A DNA stretch of 5,215 bases from Gemmatimonadota bacterium (GTDB taxonomy: Bacteria > Gemmatimonadota > Gemmatimonadetes > Palauibacterales > Palauibacteraceae). Positions within the stretch are counted from its first letter, which is position 1; each line of letters starts with the position of its first letter. Shown here piece by piece: positions 5,021 to 5,215 of this stretch. The DNA is taken from NCBI GenBank assembly GCA_016649455.1, contig JAENXO010000220.1:1-5215 (forward strand), in the 5' to 3' direction. The position numbers and the translations under genes were made by a program. The notes beneath the pieces were generated by a model. It was not told the origin of the DNA, ran no database searches, and saw only the letters and a list, made by a program, of their open reading frames with translations.

Positions 5021-5215
5021 TCACTCCTTGATCTTAAGGTCGAGTGTTTGTACCGCTTCCCGCAGCCGTGGGTCCGTTTCCATCATCTGCTCGAGCTTCT
5101 GGTCACGTGCGCCCTCGGCGGTGAGTCGACGACGCGGACCTGCGTCGTCGATCACGAACTCCAGCCTGTCCGGCGCCACTCCGATCCGCCCCCCGAGTTC
5201 AGTCCGGAATCCGGA
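5021..5215 (-). CDS. dnaX: DNA polymerase III subunit tau/gamma, C-terminal end (partial)
   Basis: Only the last 64 codons are in the window; the gene enters from the right edge and stops at TGA (5023-5021). The visible part has no ATPase motifs. It reads as the tail of a tau subunit, the clamp-loader protein that links the replicase to the DnaB helicase: a basic/acidic segment (PDRLEFVIDD, then GPRRRL) followed by a helix ending in DPRLREAVQTLDLKIKE. The DP-x-L-x-x-A-V-x-x-L-D-L ending is familiar from DnaX C-termini. Identification rests on this ending and on the next two genes, ybaB and recR, which follow dnaX in very many bacteria. The stop is 7 nt before the ybaB start, and the last codons (AAG GAG) double as the ybaB ribosome-binding site. 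A perfect inverted repeat (5126-5151) lies inside this coding stretch. Confidence 0.8.
   Translation of the reverse strand, partial: SGFRTELGGRIGVAPDRLEFVIDDAGPRRRLTAEGARDQKLEQMMETDPRLREAVQTLDLKIKE
5024..5029 (-). promoter_or_regulatory. Ribosome-binding site of ybaB
   Basis: AAGGAG on the minus strand lies 10 nt before the GTG at 5013 and within the last two sense codons of dnaX. It is the best Shine-Dalgarno match near this junction and supports the GTG start. It also means ybaB translation is likely tied to ribosomes finishing dnaX. Confidence 0.6.
5126..5151. repeat. Perfect 10-bp inverted repeat with 6-nt loop inside dnaX
   Basis: The arms TCGACGACGC (5126-5135 on the plus strand) and GCGTCGTCGA (5142-5151) are exact reverse complements separated by GGACCT. 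In the minus-strand mRNA this would fold into a GC-rich 10-bp stem about 100 nt before the dnaX stop codon. No T-run follows in the direction of transcription, so it is not a classical intrinsic terminator. It encodes an ordinary peptide (IDDAGPRRRL) in frame, so it may simply be a by-product of GAC/CGT codon use. Confidence 0.6.

Noticed and set aside
5126..5151. The dnaX inverted repeat as a rho-independent terminator or a frameshift signal
   Set aside because: No T-run follows in the transcribed direction, and no A-rich slippery run precedes it; the frame continues normally to a plausible DnaX C-terminus.
1..5215. CRISPR arrays, tRNAs, insertion sequences or phage genes
   Set aside because: No direct repeat array, clover-leaf-like gene, transposase frame or terminal repeats were seen; coding sequence covers almost every base.

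Overview
The window is a gapless stretch of bacterial chromosome. All ten genes lie on the minus strand, so transcription runs from position 5215 toward 1. Every junction is tight, from an 11-nt overlap to a 16-nt gap, and there is no intergenic space large enough for an ordinary promoter region, RNA gene or mobile element. The DNA is GC-rich, and four or five of the genes start with GTG or TTG. Gene content and order, together with an MglA-like small GTPase, suggest a Gram-negative, high-GC phylum. Gemmatimonadota is my best guess from recalled gene order; it is an inference, not a database result.

Layout in transcription order: the 3' end of dnaX (DNA polymerase III tau subunit), ybaB/ebfC (nucleoid-associated protein) and recR (recombination mediator) form the widely conserved dnaX-ybaB-recR block. 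Next come a 112-aa single-pass membrane protein of unknown function and a 191-aa MglA-type small GTPase. These are followed by pgsA (phosphatidylglycerophosphate synthase) and a stand-alone CinA C-terminal/PncC amidohydrolase, the start of the pgsA-cinA-recA block seen in other bacteria. A monoacylglycerol-lipase-like alpha/beta hydrolase sits where recA would follow in that arrangement. Last come grpE and the 5' half of a dnaJ-family gene, which runs off the left edge.

Most of the window is housekeeping: replication and repair, lipid head-group synthesis, pyridine nucleotide salvage, and the DnaK co-chaperones. The overlaps (TGATG, TTGA, an 8-nt ATGACTGA, and a directly abutting TAA-ATG) imply translational coupling along one long transcript. 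The most unusual part is the membrane-protein/GTPase pair. By my alignment to recalled MglA sequences, the GTPase keeps the nucleotide-binding motifs but has lost three residues tied to GTP hydrolysis in MglA: Gly21 is Ala, Arg53 is Thr and Gln82 is Asp. No mglB/roadblock partner is in the window; the nearest neighbour is the small membrane protein 5 nt upstream. A perfect 10-bp inverted repeat near the end of dnaX is the only strong structural element I found that the genes do not explain.
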